Below, piece after piece: positions 32,824-33,267 of a stretch of 33,267 nucleotides of DNA; the stretch's first letter is position 1; each line of letters opens with the position of its first letter. The notes under the pieces are model-generated. The model ran no database searches, was not told where the DNA came from, and saw only the letters and a list, made by a program, of their open reading frames with translations. Location of the stretch: positions 1 to 33,267 of the forward strand of contig NZ_MWVJ01000051.1 of assembly GCF_002087335.1 (NCBI RefSeq), written 5' to 3'. The stretch comes from Pseudophaeobacter leonis (GTDB lineage Bacteria; Pseudomonadota; Alphaproteobacteria; Rhodobacterales; Rhodobacteraceae). Made by a program: the position numbers and the translations under genes.

Positions 32824-33267
32824 CCCGGCGCATCCTCTTCACGTTTCTTGTCCAGTTTCTTGTCCAGCTTCTTGTCCAGCGGCACTTCAGTTTGCGACCC
32901 AGACGGGCCTGCGGCAATTGGCTGGTCTGTGACCGATGGCAGGTCGGGCGCCTCCTGCGAGGTGGGCTCGGCATGCAATCCCGCCGCCCGCATCTTTGTC
33001 GCCAGCCCCACCAGATGGCCAGATACCGTTTCGAGCAATTGCATTGCAACACCCGCATCGCTTTCGATCACCGCCCGGTATTCCTCGGCCCCGATGCGCA
33101 GGAACAGACAGTCCTCGGCGGCGCGCAGATCCAGCTCACGCGGCTGGCGTAAAATCACCGCCAGATCCCCGATCAGCCGCCCCGGCTCAATGGTTGAGAT
33201 CGGCTCCGACCCCGCCGGCGCCTCCGGCCAGTGCAGCTCTGCGCGGCCCTGCAGACAGAGATACACT
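32820..33267 (-). CDS. Cyclic nucleotide-binding domain protein, 3' part
   Basis: The gene runs off the right edge, so the N-terminus is missing; about 148 codons remain. The visible part is the end of a cNMP-binding domain: YLCLQGRAELHW, the phosphate-binding cassette region LIGDLAVILRQPRELDLRAAED, and LFLRIGAEEYRAVIESDAGVA. No DNA-binding helix-turn-helix follows; instead there is a helix and a 60-residue disordered Pro/Ser/Glu-rich tail ending in three LDKK units (12-base repeats at 32847-32882). It is therefore probably a Crp-like sensor without the DNA-binding part. It begins an apparent operon with the CPBP protease gene (4-base overlap). Confidence 0.85.
   Translation of the reverse strand, partial: VYLCLQGRAELHWPEAPAGSEPISTIEPGRLIGDLAVILRQPRELDLRAAEDCLFLRIGAEEYRAVIESDAGVAMQLLETVSGHLVGLATKMRAAGLHAEPTSQEAPDLPSVTDQPIAAGPSGSQTEVPLDKKLDKKLDKKREEDAPG
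32847..32882. repeat. 12-base tandem repeat coding LDKK
   Basis: CTTGTCCAGTTT, CTTGTCCAGCTT and CTTGTCCAGCGG stand head to tail and encode, on the minus strand, the repeated LDKK units near the C-terminus of the cNMP-binding protein. Confidence 0.9.

Overview
The window is about 33.3 kb of GC-rich (roughly 60%) alphaproteobacterial chromosome. Several things point to the Roseobacter group of the Rhodobacterales: a DUF2794 gene, the order cNMP-binding protein / CPBP protease / accD / folC, an SthA with a Lys/Ala tail, and the general character of the proteins. These identifications are read from the sequences by eye and no database was searched. I saw no rRNA, tRNA, CRISPR array, insertion sequence, integrase or prophage gene. 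It reads as ordinary chromosomal backbone.

Layout. 1-882: 3' part of a PLP-dependent decarboxylase. 1058-1828: HpaI-type aldolase. 1960-6989: a complete five-gene Liv-type ABC importer (binding protein, two ATPases, two permeases), with a strong hairpin after the binding-protein gene. 6990-7279: a dense block of palindromes between convergent genes. 7280-8929 (-): DUF4139/MuiA-like secreted protein. 9204-9581 (-): unknown small protein. 9710-10732 (-): asd. 10811-11983 (-): MFS transporter. 12473-13123 (-): beta-carbonic anhydrase, divergent from a small unknown gene (13301-13660). 13878-16199: M17 aminopeptidase (broken as written) and an NlpC/P60 hydrolase. 16277-19344: DUF2794, ArsR-type and TetR-type regulators and a cytochrome c'-like protein. 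19795-20723: AEC permease (frameshifted). 20868-23693: fghA, sthA (frameshifted) and a YaiI-family gene. 23905-26432: DMT permease, HAD hydrolase and ornithine-cyclodeaminase-like gene. 26546-27787 (-): second MFS transporter. 28200-29276: zapE. 29515-33267 (-): cNMP-binding protein, CPBP protease, accD and folC, read in that order on the minus strand.

The main anomaly is sequence integrity. From 13.9 kb onward eight genes carry ten apparent single-base indels, plus one in-frame stop and two Gly-to-Val changes in a nucleotide-binding motif. Restoring one base at each indel gives each gene its normal family length. accD and folC are housekeeping genes and accD has two indels, so sequencing or assembly error is the more likely explanation than real gene decay. 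Entries typed 'pseudogene' mean 'disrupted as written'. The first 13.8 kb shows no such lesion.

The second notable feature is a family of composite palindromic repeats (7153-7257, 19466-19538, 19653-19725, 29347-29483). Each has a GC-rich hairpin, a GGCCCAACG-type core, a second hairpin and a GGGCGGGAGC-type end. Short 9-15 bp tandem duplications also recur at gene boundaries. I found no convincing undescribed defence, secretion or biosynthetic system.
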